DNA of 64,000 nt from Photobacterium obscurum (GCF_026191635.1 NZ_JAKRRW010000013.1:62001-126000), one strand, 5' to 3'. Positions 30,733-41,821 are shown, numbered from the stretch's first letter. Made by a program: numbers and translations. Notes: generated by a model not told the origin, from the letters alone.

Positions 30733-30868
30733 TTGCAAAGTTTTTGTGGTACAAGTATCTCGATGTGTTACCAGGAAAAATAGCTTCCTGCTGGAAAGGC
30801 GATGAAGGGTAAACAGACCCTGGACTTTATGTTAGTATTTTTCCGTTTTTACTATCCCGGAGATAATA

Positions 30869-32299
30869 ATGAAACTGACTCTTCCTGATTATGATCAAGC
30901 AGGTGTTTTGGTTGTTGGTGACGTCATGCTTGACCGTTATTGGTATGGACCAACTGGGCGGATCTCGCCAGAAGCGCCTGTACCTGTTGTGAAGGTTGAT
31001 CAGATTGAAGAGCGTCCGGGCGGCGCGGCCAACGTGGCAATGAACATTGCAGCATTAGGAGGCCATGCCCGTTTGGTTGGTCTGACAGGGATTGATGAAC
31101 CAGCCAAGGCGCTGACCGAAAAATTATCATCTCTGGATGTTCGCTGTGATTTCGTTTCACTGCCTAACTACCCGACAATCACCAAGCTGCGCGTGATGAG
31201 CCGTGGCCAGCAGCTTATCCGCCTCGACTTCGAAGAAGGCTTCCATGATGTGGATGCCGATTTGATCCTGCCGCGTCTGGAACAGTCGCTATCGACGGTG
31301 AAAGCGGTGATCCTGTCTGACTATGCCAAGGGAGCCTTAGAGCATGTTCAGGCGATGATTGTTTTGGCGCGTGAAGCCGGTATTCCGGTGATGGTCGATC
31401 CGAAAGGGGCTGACTTTGAGCGTTACCGTGGTGCAACCTTGCTAACACCGAACCTGTCTGAGTTCGAAGCCGTGGTAGGCAAAGTCGGCAGTGACGAAGA
31501 GTTGGTGGAAAAAGGTTTGGGCCTGATAGAGCAGTTTGATCTGGAAGCCTTGCTGGTTACCCGCAGCGAGCACGGGATGACTTTGTTGCAGAAAGGCCAG
31601 GAGCCGCTGCACATGCCGACGCTGGCACAGGAAGTCTATGACGTGACGGGTGCTGGCGATACCGTTATCTCCGTACTGGCGGCCTCTCTGGCGGCTGGAA
31701 AATCTCTGTCGGATGCCTGCAAGCTGGCTAATGCGGCGGCGGGGGTTGTGGTTGCCAAGCTGGGTACTTCGACGCTGTCGACGATTGAGTTGACTGAAGC
31801 GATCCACGGTAGTCAGGACAGCGGTTTTGGCGTTATTGCAGAAGCGCAGCTGAAGCAAGCGGTCAAGGCGGCGAGAGCTCGCGGTGAGAAAGTCGTGATG
31901 ACCAATGGCTGCTTCGACATTCTGCATGCCGGCCATGTGGCTTATCTTAACGAAGCCGCGAAGCTGGGCGATCGCCTGATTGTCGCGGTTAACTCAGACA
32001 GCTCGGTTCAAACCCTGAAAGGCCCTGGTCGCCCGGTGAACCCGGAAGATCGTCGTATGGCTGTTCTGGCTGGTCTAGGAGCGGTTGACTGGGTGGTTCC
32101 GTTTACGGAAGAAACTCCGCAGCGCCTGATCAGTGAGATCTTACCTAGCCTGTTGGTCAAGGGCGGTGACTACAAGCCGGAAGAAATTGCCGGCGGTCAG
32201 GAAGTAATTGCTGCTGGTGGTGAAGTACGGGTTCTGAACTTTGAAGATGGCTGTTCAACGACGGAAATCATTGAAGCTATCCGTGGTGGTCGTGGTTAA
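30869..32299 (+). CDS. hldE: Bifunctional heptose 7-phosphate kinase / heptose 1-phosphate adenylyltransferase
   Basis: Makes ADP-glycero-manno-heptose for the lipopolysaccharide inner core. 476 residues. The N-terminal PfkB-type kinase (about 1-318) has [15 protein letters not shown] and the catalytic GAGDTVIS near 263. The C-terminal nucleotidyltransferase (about 340-476) has [12 protein letters not shown] with the HxGH motif. CGGAGA precedes ATG 30869. It closes with a strong bidirectional terminator shared with the convergent tolC. Confidence 0.97.
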   Translation: MKLTLPDYDQAGVLVVGDVMLDRYWYGPTGRISPEAPVPVVKVDQIEERPGGAANVAMNIAALGGHARLVGLTGIDEPAKALTEKLSSLDVRCDFVSLPNYPTITKLRVMSRGQQLIRLDFEEGFHDVDADLILPRLEQSLSTVKAVILSDYAKGALEHVQAMIVLAREAGIPVMVDPKGADFERYRGATLLTPNLSEFEAVVGKVGSDEELVEKGLGLIEQFDLEALLVTRSEHGMTLLQKGQEPLHMPTLAQEVYDVTGAGDTVISVLAASLAAGKSLSDACKLANAAAGVVVAKLGTSTLSTIELTEAIHGSQDSGFGVIAEAQLKQAVKAARARGEKVVMTNGCFDILHAGHVAYLNEAAKLGDRLIVAVNSDSSVQTLKGPGRPVNPEDRRMAVLAGLGAVDWVVPFTEETPQRLISEILPSLLVKGGDYKPEEIAGGQEVIAAGGEVRVLNFEDGCSTTEIIEAIRGGRG

Positions 32300-32330
32300 C
32301 TGCGATGAATTGCCCCGGTAACCGGTAAAG

Positions 32331-32361
32331 AAAAAGCGCCATCTAAGATGGCGCTTTTTTT
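32331..32361. terminator. Bidirectional terminator between hldE and tolC
   Basis: AAAAGCGCCATC-TAA-GATGGCGCTTTT (32332-32358) with T tracts on both strands. Confidence 0.9.
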
Positions 32362-32390
32362 GTATCTGCTGTTTCGTTCATGTCGACGCG

Positions 32391-33683
32391 TTATTTCTTG
32401 GCGCTGATTAGGCCGGAGTTTACATCCAGGATATCTTGCTCGTTCAGCGAGCCAACAGCCTGTTTCAGCTGTAGCTGACTGATGATGTAGTCATAACGGG
32501 CATTAGCCAGCTGACGGTTGGCATCATAAAGGCGACGAGTCGCATCCAGTACGTCAACAATGGTGCGGGTACCAACATCAAAGCCAGCTTCGGTTGCTTC
32601 CAGTGCCGACTGCGCTGAAATTACAGATTGCTGATAGGCACGTAGGGCGCCAATCGAGGCATTGATGTTGTTGTAGAATGCGCGAACGTCTTTAACCACA
32701 CTGCGGTAGGAACCTTCAAGCTCCTCGCTAGCTGAAACATAGCTAAATTGTGCCTGTTTCACTTCAGATGTGGTACGGCCACCGGTGTAAACCGGTAGGT
32801 TCAGGTTAACCCCTGCCGTGATAGTACCTTCGTCATTGCCCAAGCGGGTTTCGTCGTAGCTATAACCGGCATCAAACGATAGCGTTGGCAGGTGACCAGA
32901 CTCAGCCAGGGAGATTCGGTCGCGGGCGATATCTTGCAAGATACGCGAGGTCAGCAGGGTAAGGTTTTCAGTCTCGGCATCTTTAACAAGATCGACGACC
33001 TTGCCTTGCGGACGGCTTGCCGTGAAGCGAGCTGTATCCAAAATATTGAGATCGGTGTGTTCCTGGCCAGTAATTTCGCGCAGACCTTCGTAGCTATTGG
33101 TCAGGGCGTTCTCATTCAGGATTTCATCAGCCAGCACGCTATCGTACTGAGCCTGGGCATCGTGAACATCGGTAATTGCCGATAAGCCGACTTCAAAGCG
33201 CTGCTTGGTCTGTTCTAGCTGACGGCCAACCGCGGCTTTTTCGGCACGGACAAACTCAAGGTCATCCATAGCACGCAGTACAGCAAAGTAAGCATCAGCA
33301 ACACGCAAAATCAGGCCCTGCTGAGAAGCGGCGTACGAGGCATCGCTCTGGCGAGCTTGTTTCTCGCTGATGTCTAGATTAACCCAGCTGGAACGGTTGT
33401 ATAGTGACTGACTTAGCGACAGTCCCGCATTGAAGCCATCATCGGCATCTTTACCATCCAGAAATGCCGTATTGTAGCCAGCCGCCAAGTTAATTTGCGG
33501 TAGCAGTGCACTTCGGGAAGAATTAATTGCCTCAAAGGCTGCATCTTTATCTGCGGCAGCACGAAGCAGCTGAGGGTCGTTTTGTTTGGCTTGCTGGTAG
33601 ATATCGGCTAGATCATCAGCCAGTGCTACTTGGCTGAAGCCGCCAAGCGCAACGCTAATAATAAGCGGAAGCAATTTTTTCAT
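32391..33683 (-). CDS. tolC: Outer membrane efflux channel TolC
   Basis: Trimeric outer-membrane duct for multidrug efflux and type I secretion. 430 residues, starting MKKLLPLIISVALGGF with a signal peptide cleaved after about residue 22 (VALA-DD); the 8-residue upstream extension is rejected. Two tandem OEP repeats are visible, with the typical YNRSSWVNLDISEKQARQ and the repeat-related VYTGGRTTSEVKQAQFSY. It is divergent from nudF, as the enteric tolC is, with a 250-base AT-rich regulatory gap. A hairpin (33724-33730 with 33750-33756) sits in its leader. Confidence 0.95.
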   Translation of the reverse strand: MKKLLPLIISVALGGFSQVALADDLADIYQQAKQNDPQLLRAAADKDAAFEAINSSRSALLPQINLAAGYNTAFLDGKDADDGFNAGLSLSQSLYNRSSWVNLDISEKQARQSDASYAASQQGLILRVADAYFAVLRAMDDLEFVRAEKAAVGRQLEQTKQRFEVGLSAITDVHDAQAQYDSVLADEILNENALTNSYEGLREITGQEHTDLNILDTARFTASRPQGKVVDLVKDAETENLTLLTSRILQDIARDRISLAESGHLPTLSFDAGYSYDETRLGNDEGTITAGVNLNLPVYTGGRTTSEVKQAQFSYVSASEELEGSYRSVVKDVRAFYNNINASIGALRAYQQSVISAQSALEATEAGFDVGTRTIVDVLDATRRLYDANRQLANARYDYIISQLQLKQAVGSLNEQDILDVNSGLISAKK

Positions 33684-33932
33684 GGATGCCTTTCCTGGTC
33701 CTGACAAAAAAATAGTAAAGGATTCAGTTTATCGGAAGATACCTTGCCTGAAACTGATCGTTGTTCATTTTTACTTAATTTTACGCTGATTACTTATTCT
33801 TATGTGATTGTAATCTATCCAACTACAAAAATGGACTTAAATAAAATCACAATTATTGTCATAAATGTTGAATTTAATCATTGCTGACAGACATTTTGAA
33901 TGAAAAGATATATAGCAAAGGGAGATACCGTA

Positions 33933-34571
33933 ATGAGTAACAAGTTGCCTGAAAGCTCTGTGTTGGATGTTTATAGCAAAAATGATGTTGAAGTTTTGTC
34001 GATAGATACCCTGTACCAGGGATATTTCAGCATGATGAAATATCGCTTTCGCCATAAACTTTTTGCCGGTGGCTGGAGCGAACCGTTAGAACGAGAAATG
34101 TTCGAGCGTGGGCATGCCGCGGCCTTGTTACCTTATGATCCGGTTGAGGACAAAGTGGTACTGGTGGAGCAGTTCAGAGTTGGCGCAATGGCTGCCGACT
34201 GCACACCTTGGCAACTGGAAATTGTGGCTGGCATTATTGAGCCCAATGAAACACCTGAAGATGTTGTCTGCCGCGAAGCGGTTGAAGAAGCCGGCGTCGA
34301 AGTCACTCAGCTGAATAAAATCACCCGCTACCTGTCGAGCTCAGGCGGCTGCTCTGAAACGTTGGATATTTTTGTCGGGCGTGTGGATAGCAGTAAAGCG
34401 CACGGTATTCACGGCCTTATAGATGAAGGCGAGGATATCCGGGTGCATGTGGTATCACGACAGGAAGCATACCAGTGGGTAGAATCTGGTAAAATTGAGA
34501 ATGCAGCCTCAATCATTGCGCTACAATGGTTGCAGCTAAACTATTTACGTTTGCAGGCACAAGCTCAATAA
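33933..34571 (+). CDS. nudF: ADP-ribose pyrophosphatase (Nudix)
   Basis: Hydrolyses ADP-ribose to AMP and ribose 5-phosphate. 212 residues from MSNKLPESSVLDVY; GGGAGA lies upstream of ATG 33933, so the 11-residue extension is rejected. The Nudix box spans residues 100-122 with all key positions (G100, E106, R114, E115, E118, E119, G121). First gene of a probable four-gene unit nudF-yqiB-cpdA-yqiA, the enteric order, leading to parE. Confidence 0.95.
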   Translation: MSNKLPESSVLDVYSKNDVEVLSIDTLYQGYFSMMKYRFRHKLFAGGWSEPLEREMFERGHAAALLPYDPVEDKVVLVEQFRVGAMAADCTPWQLEIVAGIIEPNETPEDVVCREAVEEAGVEVTQLNKITRYLSSSGGCSETLDIFVGRVDSSKAHGIHGLIDEGEDIRVHVVSRQEAYQWVESGKIENAASIIALQWLQLNYLRLQAQAQ

Positions 34572-34597
34572 CCAGTCCATTGGTTTAAGGACACCGA

Positions 34598-35026
34598 TTG
34601 AACAAAAGATATACCGTTGATCTGGCTGGTATCATGCGTTTATATGAGACCAATTATGCAAAGTTGCTCCCATTACTGCCAAAAACTGACAGGGTGGGCG
34701 ATGAGTGTGTATACAAGGTTTTTGAGCATGAGTACCAGTTGAAAATTACTGAGTCAACCCGCTACACAACAGTTATCGAGCTGTGGCAACGCAGCGCCGG
34801 GGAGCTACCGGATTACCTGATCCCCCGCCTAACTGTGCGGTTATACCACGATGCCAGAGTCGCAGAAGTGTGTACCGCTCAGCAGATTTCACGGCTTAAG
34901 CCGCGGTATGATTACCCAAATTTACGGATGCACCAAAAAGACGAAAAACATCAGGTAAATCGCTTTTTAGGTGACTGGCTGGCCTATTGCCTGAAAAATG
35001 GGATCAGCAAACAATCGGTTTGTTAA
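34598..35026 (+). CDS. yqiB: DUF1249 protein YqiB
   Basis: 142 residues with start TTG 34598, preceded by AAGG at suitable spacing. The conserved core matches E. coli YqiB strongly: LKITESTRYTTVIELWQ, TVRLYHDARVAEVC and RYDYPNLRMHQKDEKHQVN. Function is unknown. It is located between nudF and cpdA, as in enteric bacteria, which supports the assignment. Confidence 0.9.
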   Translation: MNKRYTVDLAGIMRLYETNYAKLLPLLPKTDRVGDECVYKVFEHEYQLKITESTRYTTVIELWQRSAGELPDYLIPRLTVRLYHDARVAEVCTAQQISRLKPRYDYPNLRMHQKDEKHQVNRFLGDWLAYCLKNGISKQSVC

Positions 35027-35062
35027 CAGTATTAGATAAACAAGGTTTTTGACGTTTTGCAG

Positions 35063-35881
35063 ATGTACTCTCTGCCACAGAGGAACCCGGATAGTGTGGT
35101 TCTACTTCAGATCACCGATACCCACCTATTTGCCGACGAGGCAGGTAGCCTGCTGGGTATCGCGACGAAAGACAGTTTTCATGCAGTATTAGATGCTGTA
35201 GATGCCGCCGCACGTCCGTTTGACGCAGTGGTTGCAACGGGAGATATCTCACAGGATCACAGCGAACAATCCTACCAGCGCTTTAGCGATGGGATTGCGC
35301 GCTGGTCACAACCGTGTTTTTGGCTTCCGGGTAACCATGATTTTCAGCCGAGCATGGCCTCGGTGCTGCCGTCACCCCAAATCAAGCCGTGCGAGCAAGT
35401 GCTGGCTGGTGAGCACTGGCAGGTGATCCTGCTAGATAGCCAGGTAGCGGGTGTTCCCCATGGTGAGCTGAGTGAAGCGCAGCTCACCATGCTGGATCAG
35501 GCGCTGGCGGCTTACCCTGAGCGACATGCACTGGTATTGCTGCACCACCATCCTCTTGAGGCTGGCAGTTCCTGGCTGGATCAGCACAAGCTGCATAATG
35601 CCGATGGCTTCTGGCAGGTCGTGGACAAATATCCACGGGTCAAGGCGGTGCTTTGTGGCCATATCCACCAAGAACTGGATCGTCTTTATCATGGCGTCAG
35701 GGTACTGGCCACGCCATCAACCTGCATCCAGTTTCAGCCGGACTCCAGTGATTTTGCCTTAGATCGGCAGAACCCGGGCTGGCGTTACCTGGAACTGACC
35801 AACGATGGCCAGGTTTTGACATCGGTTTCTCGCCTGAAGGGGGAGCATTTTAGCCCGCAATTTGATGCTGGTGGTTATTAA
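35063..35881 (+). CDS. cpdA: 3',5'-cyclic-AMP phosphodiesterase
   Basis: Class III cyclic-AMP phosphodiesterase that lowers cAMP and so damps CRP activity. 272 residues; calcineurin-like metallophosphatase motifs in order: ITDTHLF (near 17), ATGDISQDH (near 58), GNHDFQPS (near 92), LHHHPLEAG (near 160) and CGHIHQEL (near 197). ATG 35063 is chosen; an in-frame TTG 35057 is possible. The stop is immediately followed by the yqiA start. Confidence 0.95.
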   Translation: MYSLPQRNPDSVVLLQITDTHLFADEAGSLLGIATKDSFHAVLDAVDAAARPFDAVVATGDISQDHSEQSYQRFSDGIARWSQPCFWLPGNHDFQPSMASVLPSPQIKPCEQVLAGEHWQVILLDSQVAGVPHGELSEAQLTMLDQALAAYPERHALVLLHHHPLEAGSSWLDQHKLHNADGFWQVVDKYPRVKAVLCGHIHQELDRLYHGVRVLATPSTCIQFQPDSSDFALDRQNPGWRYLELTNDGQVLTSVSRLKGEHFSPQFDAGGY

Positions 35882-36460
35882 ATGAAGCCTTTACTGCTTT
35901 ATATTCATGGTTTTAACAGTTCACCCAAATCGCTGAAAGCAACCCTGATGGCAGAATACTGCCGTCAGCACCGACCGGACATCCGAGTCGAGATCCCACA
36001 GATACCGTGCTACCCGGCAGAGGCTGCGGAATTCATCGATCAGTTGGTAAGCTCGCTACGGCAGGAGCATCAAATCGGACTGGTCGGCAGCTCGCTGGGA
36101 GGCTATATTTCAACTTGGCTTAATCATCGTTATCAGCTTCCTGCGGTTTTGGTTAACCCGGCGGTCAAGCCATATGAATTGCTGGTGGACTACCTGGGTG
36201 AACAGGAAAACCCCTATACCGGTGAACGCTACTGGCTTGAAGCCAAGCATATGGATGAGCTGAAGCAACTGGCAGTGCCGAATATCGATACGCCAGAGCA
36301 GTTCTGGCTACTGCAGCAGGAAGGTGACGAAGTTCTCGACTATCGCCAGGCAGTAGAAAAGTATGCTGCCTGCAAGCAGACAGTCGAGCCCGGAGGCGAT
36401 CACAGTTTCGTTGGTTTTGACCGTTTTCCTGCTGAAATCATCAAGTTCCTAGGGCTATAA
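35882..36460 (+). CDS. yqiA: Esterase YqiA
   Basis: 192 residues of alpha/beta-hydrolase fold starting MKPLLLYIHGFNSSPKS. The nucleophile elbow is GSSLGG near 73-78. The C-terminal His is in GGDHSFVGFDRF near 178-183. E. coli YqiA hydrolyses short acyl esters, but its natural substrate is unknown. It begins at the base after the cpdA stop, so translation is coupled, and it precedes parE, the enteric order. Confidence 0.92.
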   Translation: MKPLLLYIHGFNSSPKSLKATLMAEYCRQHRPDIRVEIPQIPCYPAEAAEFIDQLVSSLRQEHQIGLVGSSLGGYISTWLNHRYQLPAVLVNPAVKPYELLVDYLGEQENPYTGERYWLEAKHMDELKQLAVPNIDTPEQFWLLQQEGDEVLDYRQAVEKYAACKQTVEPGGDHSFVGFDRFPAEIIKFLGL

Positions 36461-36602
36461 GCCGCTAATTATAACGCCATCTCTGATTAGCGTGACGATA
36501 GAACCCGACTCACAATTGTGGGTATTATCCTCGACCTCAGCTTGACAACCGGGCTGGGGTTACTGACTATTGTGGCAAAAATTTCTCGTAACTTTCCGTG
36601 AT

Positions 36603-38486
36603 ATGACAGATCAAAGCTATAACGCTGGAGCCATTGAGGTTCTAAATGGCCTTGAGCCAGTACGCCGCCGTCCCGGCATGTACACCGATACGGCTCGGCC
36701 CAATCACCTTGGCCAAGAAGTAATTGATAACAGTGTCGATGAAGCCCTGGCCGGCCACGCACGTAAAGTGGAAGTCATTCTTCATGCCGATCAGTCACTC
36801 GAGGTGATTGATGACGGTCGAGGGATGCCTGTTGATATTCACCCTGTCGAAGGGGTATCAGGGGTTGAGCTGATCCTTTGTAAGCTCCATGCTGGTGGTA
36901 AGTTCTCCAATGACAACTACCAGTTCTCTGGCGGCTTGCACGGGGTAGGTATTTCCGTCGTTAACGCCCTGTCGACCCGTGTTGAAGTCGCGGTAAAACG
37001 TGACGGTCAGGTTTACCAGATTGCTTTCGAGCATGGCGAAAAAGTCTCTGAGCTTGAAGTGATCGGCACCTGCGGACGCCGCGCTAAGGGAACGCGGGTT
37101 CATTTCTGGCCCGATGCCCAGTACTTCGACAGTGCTAAATTCTCGGTTTCCCGCCTCAAAAACAATTTAAAAGCCAAAGCGGTACTTTGCCCTGGGCTTG
37201 AAATCGTCTTTACCGATAAAACTGCAGATGAAACGCTGCGCTGGTGTTATGAAGATGGCCTGAAAGACTATCTGGCAGAAGGCGTGAAGGGTTACACGTT
37301 ACTGCCTGAAGAGCCGTTTACCGGCGTATTCAGTGGCCAGACAGAAGCTGCTGATTGGGCACTGCTGTGGTTGCCTGAGGGCGGTGAGTTAATTACCGAA
37401 AGTTACGTTAACCTTATTCCGACCGCACAGGGTGGTACCCATGTGAACGGCCTGCGTCAGGGCTTGCTCGATGCCATGCGTGAATTCTGTGAATTCCGTA
37501 ACCTGCTACCGCGTGGCGTGAAGCTGACGGCGGATGATATCTGGGACCGTTGTGCGTATGTTCTGTCTGTCAAAATGCAGGATCCGCAGTTTGCCGGCCA
37601 GACCAAAGAGCGCCTGTCTTCACGTCAGTGTGCTGCTTTCGTCTCTGGCGTGGTTAAAGATGCCTTTAGCCTGTGGCTGAATGAGCGCCCACAACTGGCG
37701 GAGCAACTGGCTGAAGTCTGTATTGCCAATGCCCACCGCCGGATGCGCGCGAGCAAGAAGGTCGTGCGTAAGAAAATCGCCTCGGGTCCTGCCTTGCCGG
37801 GTAAGCTAGCCGATTGTTCGCAGCAGGATCTTAACCGTACCGAACTGTTCCTGGTGGAGGGTGACTCGGCGGGCGGTTCTGCCAAGCAGGCCCGTGACCG
37901 GATGTTCCAGGCTATCATGCCGCTGCGTGGTAAAATCCTTAATACATGGGAAGTATCGGCGGACCAGGTACTGGCCTCACAAGAGGTTCATGATATTTCT
38001 GTTGCGCTGGGGATTGACCCTGACAGCGATGACTTGAGCGGCTTGCGCTACGGTAAAATCTGCGTGCTGGCGGATGCGGACTCCGATGGTCTGCACATCG
38101 CCACCTTGCTGTGTGCCTTGTTCATGCGCCACTTCGAGGCGCTGGTTCGTGCCGGCCATGTTTATATTGCGATGCCACCGCTATATCGGATCGATTTGGC
38201 GAAAGAAGTGTACTATGCGCTGGATGAAGCCGAGAAAGAAGGTATTCTGGATCGCCTGAGCAGCAAGCGCGGTAAAGTGAATGTCCAGCGATTCAAAGGA
38301 CTGGGTGAGATGAACCCGCTTCAGCTGCGTGAAACCACTATGGATCCGAATACTCGCCGCCTGGTGCAGCTAACCATTGATGATGATCAGCAAACGACTG
38401 ACATGATGGATATGCTACTGGGCAAGAAGCGCGCAGAAGATCGCCGTCACTGGCTACAAGATAAAGGGGATATGGCCGAGGTATAA
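36603..38486 (+). CDS. parE: DNA topoisomerase IV subunit B
   Basis: ATPase subunit of topoisomerase IV, which unlinks daughter chromosomes. 627 residues (E. coli 630) from MTDQSYNAGAIEVLNGLEP; an in-frame ATG at 36570 is rejected. GHKL motifs: IDNSVDEALAG, then DDGRGMP, then GGLHGVGISVVNALS. The Toprim domain has VEGDSAGGSAKQARDR and the metal-binding DADSDGLH. parC follows about 100 bases downstream. Confidence 0.97.
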   Translation: MTDQSYNAGAIEVLNGLEPVRRRPGMYTDTARPNHLGQEVIDNSVDEALAGHARKVEVILHADQSLEVIDDGRGMPVDIHPVEGVSGVELILCKLHAGGKFSNDNYQFSGGLHGVGISVVNALSTRVEVAVKRDGQVYQIAFEHGEKVSELEVIGTCGRRAKGTRVHFWPDAQYFDSAKFSVSRLKNNLKAKAVLCPGLEIVFTDKTADETLRWCYEDGLKDYLAEGVKGYTLLPEEPFTGVFSGQTEAADWALLWLPEGGELITESYVNLIPTAQGGTHVNGLRQGLLDAMREFCEFRNLLPRGVKLTADDIWDRCAYVLSVKMQDPQFAGQTKERLSSRQCAAFVSGVVKDAFSLWLNERPQLAEQLAEVCIANAHRRMRASKKVVRKKIASGPALPGKLADCSQQDLNRTELFLVEGDSAGGSAKQARDRMFQAIMPLRGKILNTWEVSADQVLASQEVHDISVALGIDPDSDDLSGLRYGKICVLADADSDGLHIATLLCALFMRHFEALVRAGHVYIAMPPLYRIDLAKEVYYALDEAEKEGILDRLSSKRGKVNVQRFKGLGEMNPLQLRETTMDPNTRRLVQLTIDDDQQTTDMMDMLLGKKRAEDRRHWLQDKGDMAEV

Positions 38487-38587
38487 GGCTGCCGCCCTAT
38501 GTCGCGCTATAAACTTACAAGAATATGCATGCTGGCTGCCCGTGAGCGCGGCCAGTTGCGAAGAAATACTGAACGGAATACCCCACG

Positions 38588-40852
38588 ATGACTGATGTCT
38601 CAATGGACGGCGTCGAACAGCTTCCGCTAAGGAAGTTTACCGAAGACGCTTATCTAAATTATTCCATGTACGTAATCATGGATCGTGCCTTGCCATTTAT
38701 CGGTGACGGCTTGAAACCGGTACAGCGCCGTATTATTTATGCGATGTCTGAGCTGGGTCTGTCGGCGACGGCGAAATACAAGAAATCAGCCCGTACTGTC
38801 GGTGACGTACTGGGTAAATACCATCCGCACGGTGATTCGGCCTGTTATGAAGCCATGGTGCTGATGGCGCAGCCATTCTCGTACCGTTACCCGCTGGTTG
38901 ATGGCCAGGGTAACTGGGGTGCGCCGGATGATCCTAAGTCCTTTGCGGCGATGCGTTATACCGAATCACGCCTGTCCCGTTTTTCCGAAGTGCTATTGGG
39001 CGAGCTTGGCCAGGGTACGGTTGATTGGGTGCCAAACTTTGACGGCACGATGAAAGAGCCGAAGATGCTGCCTGCGCGCCTGCCGCATATCCTGCTTAAC
39101 GGCATCACCGGTATTGCGGTGGGTATGGCGACGGATATTCCGCCGCACAACGCCCGTGAAGTTGCCAATGCCGCAGTACACCTGATTGAGAATCCGAAAG
39201 CCGATCTTGACGGCCTGATGGAGTTTGTCAAAGGCCCTGACTATCCGACCGAAGCCGAAATTATCACCTCTGCGGTAGATCTGAAAAAAGTCTACCGTAC
39301 CGGTAAGGGCAGCATTAAGATGCGTGCGGTTTGGCATAAAGAGAACGGTGATATCGTGATCACCTCTCTGCCGCACCAGGTATCGGGCTCGAAACTGCTT
39401 GAGCAGATTGCCAGCCAGATGCGGGCGAAGAAGCTGCCGATGGTCGACGATTTACGTGATGAGTCGGATCATGAAAACCCAACCCGTATTGTGATTGTGC
39501 CACGCTCTAATCGAATTGATTGTGAGCCGTTGATGAATCACCTGTTTGCCTCGACCGATTTGGAAAAGAGCTTCCGCGTTAACCTGAATATGCTGGGCCT
39601 GGACGGCCGTCCGCAGGTGAAGGGGCTGGTGGCAATTCTTTCTGAATGGCTTGAGTTCCGCCGTGCGACCGTGCGCCGTCGCTTGCAACACCGCTTAGAC
39701 AAGGTGCTGGCGCGTTTGCATATCCTTGAAGGTTTGCTGGCGGCTTACCTTAATATCGATGAAGTGATTGAGATCATCCGTAATGAAGATGATCCGAAAG
39801 CCGAGCTGATGTCACGCTTTGAGTTGACGGCGATTCAGGCTGATGCCATTCTGGAAATCAAGTTGCGCCAGCTGGCGAAGCTGGAAGAGATCAAGATCCG
39901 CGGTGAGCAGGATGAGTTGGCCAAAGAGCGCGATCAGCTGGAGAAGCTACTGGGTTCTGAGCGTCGACTAAATACGTTGATTAAGAAAGAAATTCAGGCC
40001 GATGCCGAGAAGTACGGTGATGATCGCCGTTCGCCTTTGGTTGAGCGTGCCGAAGCCAAGGCGCTGACTGAACGTGATTTGATCCCGAGCGAGGCCATCA
40101 CGGTTGTGTTGTCCGAGAAAGGTTGGATCCGTCATGCCAAAGGTCATGAGGTTGATCCAACCAGCCTGAGCTATAAGTCGGGTGATAACTACCTGGCCCA
40201 TGCTCGTGGTAAGAGTAACCTTCCGGCGATCTTTATCGGTACCGATGGTCGCAGCTATGCGCTGGAATCCCACACCTTGCCTTCGGCGCGAAGCCAGGGC
40301 GAGCCGATCACCGGTCGCCTGAACCTTACACCGGGCAGCCATATGCGTCAGGTATTGATGGCCGACGACGATCAACAGTGGTTGATGGGTTCGGATGCCG
40401 GTTATGGCTTTATCTGTAAGACCGCCGACATGGTATCGAAGAACAAGAGTGGTAAGGCATTGCTGACAGTACCTGAGAGTGCTGAAGTGATGGCACCGCA
40501 GCCTATTTCGAACCTCGATACTGATGATGTCTTGGTGATCACCAATGAAGGCCGGATGTTGCTGTTCCCGATCAAAGACTTGCCTCAGCTAAGCAAAGGT
40601 AAGGGGAATAAGATCATTAATATTCCGGCGGCACGTTCCAAGGCGCGCGAGGAGTTCTTGTCGCAGTTGGTGGTATTGCCGGCAGGCAGTCATGTCACCC
40701 TTTATGCGGGGAAACGCAAGCTGGGCTTGAAACCATCGGATCTGGATAACTTCCGGGGTGAGCGTGGTCGCCGGGGTGCAATGCTGCCTCGCGGTCTGCA
40801 GCGAGTCACCCGGATGGAAGTCGAACAGCCGGACGCGGCGGCTGAAGAATAA
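38588..40852 (+). CDS. parC: DNA topoisomerase IV subunit A
   Basis: DNA-breaking subunit of topoisomerase IV. 754 residues (E. coli 752). The catalytic tyrosine is Y124 in [10 protein letters not shown]. The quinolone-resistance-determining region [10 protein letters not shown] has Ser84 and Glu88, the wild-type residues (E. coli Ser80 and Glu84), so no common target-site resistance change is visible. The C-terminal beta-pinwheel domain with repeats follows. A terminator lies 30 bases after the stop. Confidence 0.97.
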   Translation: MTDVSMDGVEQLPLRKFTEDAYLNYSMYVIMDRALPFIGDGLKPVQRRIIYAMSELGLSATAKYKKSARTVGDVLGKYHPHGDSACYEAMVLMAQPFSYRYPLVDGQGNWGAPDDPKSFAAMRYTESRLSRFSEVLLGELGQGTVDWVPNFDGTMKEPKMLPARLPHILLNGITGIAVGMATDIPPHNAREVANAAVHLIENPKADLDGLMEFVKGPDYPTEAEIITSAVDLKKVYRTGKGSIKMRAVWHKENGDIVITSLPHQVSGSKLLEQIASQMRAKKLPMVDDLRDESDHENPTRIVIVPRSNRIDCEPLMNHLFASTDLEKSFRVNLNMLGLDGRPQVKGLVAILSEWLEFRRATVRRRLQHRLDKVLARLHILEGLLAAYLNIDEVIEIIRNEDDPKAELMSRFELTAIQADAILEIKLRQLAKLEEIKIRGEQDELAKERDQLEKLLGSERRLNTLIKKEIQADAEKYGDDRRSPLVERAEAKALTERDLIPSEAITVVLSEKGWIRHAKGHEVDPTSLSYKSGDNYLAHARGKSNLPAIFIGTDGRSYALESHTLPSARSQGEPITGRLNLTPGSHMRQVLMADDDQQWLMGSDAGYGFICKTADMVSKNKSGKALLTVPESAEVMAPQPISNLDTDDVLVITNEGRMLLFPIKDLPQLSKGKGNKIINIPAARSKAREEFLSQLVVLPAGSHVTLYAGKRKLGLKPSDLDNFRGERGRRGAMLPRGLQRVTRMEVEQPDAAAEE

Positions 40853-40881
40853 GCCGAACTGGTTGTTATATAATGACTTAG

Positions 40882-40910
40882 AAGCCCTCGATGGAGGGCT
40901 TTTTTATTTT
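40882..40910 (+). terminator. Terminator of parC
   Basis: AAGCCCTC-GATG-GAGGGCTT followed by TTTTTATTTTT. Confidence 0.9.
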
Positions 40911-41004
40911 TGTGGAGCCGCCCTGAATAAATTGTACACATAAGGGGTGTAATTTCCCGTTGCCTGAGTATACTAGCGAACGCTTGTACGCTGAGGAGAG
41001 CTCC

Positions 41005-41733
41005 ATGATATTTTTGTTGCGCATTATCGCCGTTACAATTTTTGCTGTTGTCATGTTTGTGTTTGGTTGCGGCTATTGCTTACTGAGCCCGCGCAACCCG
41101 AAGAACGTTCATAATGTTGGCCGTTATTTTTGCAAGATGGCACGTATTCTAGGGATTAAACTGGAGCTCCGTTATGCCGAAGGGGCTGACGATGTTGGTG
41201 CCAGTATTTATGTTGCGAACCACCAGAATAACTACGACCTGTTTACGGTCTCTGGTGCCATCATGCCTCGCACGGTAACCGTTGGTAAGAAAAGCCTGAT
41301 TTGGATGCCGTTATTTGGCCAGCTGTATTGGCTGACCGGCAACATTCTGATTGACCGTGCTAATCGTAGCCGGGCCGCAGGTACCATTAGCCAGATTGTT
41401 GAGAAGATCAAACAGCTTCAGGTATCGGTCTGGATGTTCCCTGAAGGTACCCGCTCTCGTGGCCGCGGTCTGCTACCGTTCAAGACGGGGGCGTTTCATG
41501 CCGCGATCGGGGCACAGGTTCCAGTTGTCCCAATCGTTTGTAGTTCGACCGATCATGTTAAAATGAACCGTTGGGACAACGGAGTCGTGATTGTCGAGGT
41601 AATGCCGCCGGTATCGACCGAAGGCTATACTAAAGAAGATGTCCGTAAGCTGTCGGATCAGTGTCGAACCATGATGGAAAACAAACTGACCGAGCTCAAT
41701 GTCGAAGCCAGTCAGCGCTCAGCAAAAAAGTGA
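41005..41733 (+). CDS. plsC: 1-acylglycerol-3-phosphate acyltransferase
   Basis: Adds the second acyl chain to lysophosphatidic acid, giving phosphatidate in the inner membrane. 242 residues from MIFLLRIIAVTIF; GAGGAG precedes ATG 41005, so the longer frame from 40960 is rejected. The HX4D motif is in NHQNNYD near 71, and FPEGTRSRG near 146 is the second signature. One N-terminal membrane helix. Here it follows parC, as in enteric bacteria. Confidence 0.96.
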   Translation: MIFLLRIIAVTIFAVVMFVFGCGYCLLSPRNPKNVHNVGRYFCKMARILGIKLELRYAEGADDVGASIYVANHQNNYDLFTVSGAIMPRTVTVGKKSLIWMPLFGQLYWLTGNILIDRANRSRAAGTISQIVEKIKQLQVSVWMFPEGTRSRGRGLLPFKTGAFHAAIGAQVPVVPIVCSSTDHVKMNRWDNGVVIVEVMPPVSTEGYTKEDVRKLSDQCRTMMENKLTELNVEASQRSAKK

Positions 41734-41772
41734 TGACATAATATCACCTTGTTAAGGCAGGTTTAGATTGAA

Positions 41773-41803
41773 ATAAGGACATGCTTGGCGTGTCCTTTTT
41801 GTT
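41773..41803 (+). terminator. Terminator of plsC
   Basis: AAGGACATGC-TTG-GCGTGTCCTT (one T-G pair), followed by T, between plsC and idi. Confidence 0.75.
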
Positions 41804-41821
41804 TGTGTTGATGTAGATATC

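Noticed and set aside
38588-40852. Possible quinolone-resistance substitution in ParC
   Set aside because: Ser84 and Glu88 are the susceptible-type residues.
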